Shown here: piece after piece, positions 50,204 to 50,274 of the stretch | How positions within the stretch are numbered: the stretch's first letter is position 1 | Layout: each line of letters begins with the position of its first letter | Assembly (NCBI GenBank): GCA_945901405.1 | Contig: CAMDLH010000024.1 | Coordinates: forward strand, 1 to 50,274 | Reading direction: 5' to 3' | DNA from: Bordetella parapertussis | Lineage (GTDB): Bacteria > Pseudomonadota > Gammaproteobacteria > Burkholderiales > SG8-41 | Length of the DNA stretch: 50,274 nt | Notes under the pieces: model-generated | Seen by the model: only the letters and a program-made list of their open reading frames with translations | Database searches by the model: none | What the model was told of the DNA's origin: nothing | Made by a program: the position numbers and the translations under genes

Positions 50204-50274
50204 CTATCTGAGAAAAATCACCGCGGGGAAGGTGGCCACCGCAAGCACGAGCACGATCCATTCGCAATTATTGC
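50204..50274 (-). CDS. C-terminal end of an unidentified membrane protein, cut by window edge
   Basis: On the minus strand the last 22 codons before a TAG read NNCEWIVLVLAVATFPAVIF then Leu-Arg. This is a hydrophobic helix of the kind that ends many bacterial transporters. The fragment is too short to name; a TRAP- or TTT-type large permease would be one possibility, given the receptors in this window. It converges with the second TauE/SafE gene. Confidence 0.4.
   Translation of the reverse strand, partial: NNCEWIVLVLAVATFPAVIFLR

Noticed and set aside
1..50274. CRISPR arrays, tRNA or rRNA genes, transposases, prophage genes
   Set aside because: No regularly spaced repeats, no tRNA-like T-loops in the gaps and no such protein families were found.

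Overview
The window is GC-rich DNA with the gene style of a betaproteobacterium, most likely order Burkholderiales. The main reason is the number of Bug/TctC-type periplasmic solute receptors: eleven complete copies and one cut by the left edge. The enzyme set (class III CoA-transferase, acyl-CoA synthetase, UbiD decarboxylase, two thiol dioxygenases, crotonase, quinone oxidoreductases) suggests a versatile degrader of organic acids. No rRNA, tRNA, CRISPR array or transposase was seen. Genes are densely packed, often with 4-nt ATGA overlaps, and no gene-free stretch exceeds about 300 bases.

Layout. 1-4161: four Bug receptors with a cupin gene on the opposite strand. 4287-8735: a very large protein made of a short N-terminal domain, about 900 residues of Ala/Glu/Arg coiled coil, one membrane helix and an AsmA-like C-terminus; an HD-domain phosphohydrolase is divergent from it. 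9926-13426: a minus-strand operon of CoA-transferase, thiol dioxygenase, crotonase and quinone oxidoreductase. 13532-18607: flavoprotein, secreted bifunctional-nuclease-like protein, cupin, beta-hydroxyacid dehydrogenase, membrane-anchored EEP phosphatase, RidA-like protein. 18610-26698: five Bug genes with an LVIVD-repeat protein, a Phd/VapC toxin-antitoxin pair and a D-2-hydroxyacid dehydrogenase. 26719-30322: hydrolase, flavoprotein and VOC protein. 30416-33382: a CHASE-PAS-PAS histidine kinase gene with two in-frame TAG codons, convergent with a single-domain response regulator. 33388-38518: D-2-hydroxyacid dehydrogenase, UbiD, thioesterase, LysR regulator and its divergent Bug gene. 38529-44879: acyl-CoA synthetase, decayed LysR gene, two Bug genes, quinone oxidoreductase, second thiol dioxygenase. 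44998-50203: three tandem MFS transporters and two tandem TauE/SafE exporters.

Working together (inference): the receptors would capture organic acids, the CoA ligase, CoA-transferase, crotonase, thioesterase and dehydrogenases would process them, and the thiol dioxygenases with TauE/SafE exporters would fit organosulfur breakdown with sulfite export. No TctA/TctB membrane partner for the receptors is visible.

The most unusual signal is an AT-rich element of about 22-33 bp (core TAAAAACAAWTACTTAY). It recurs at least eight times, with a ninth weaker copy, always at gene junctions and in both orientations. Two copies form 33-bp inverted repeats that bracket the UbiD gene almost exactly from start codon to stop codon, like a single-gene cassette.
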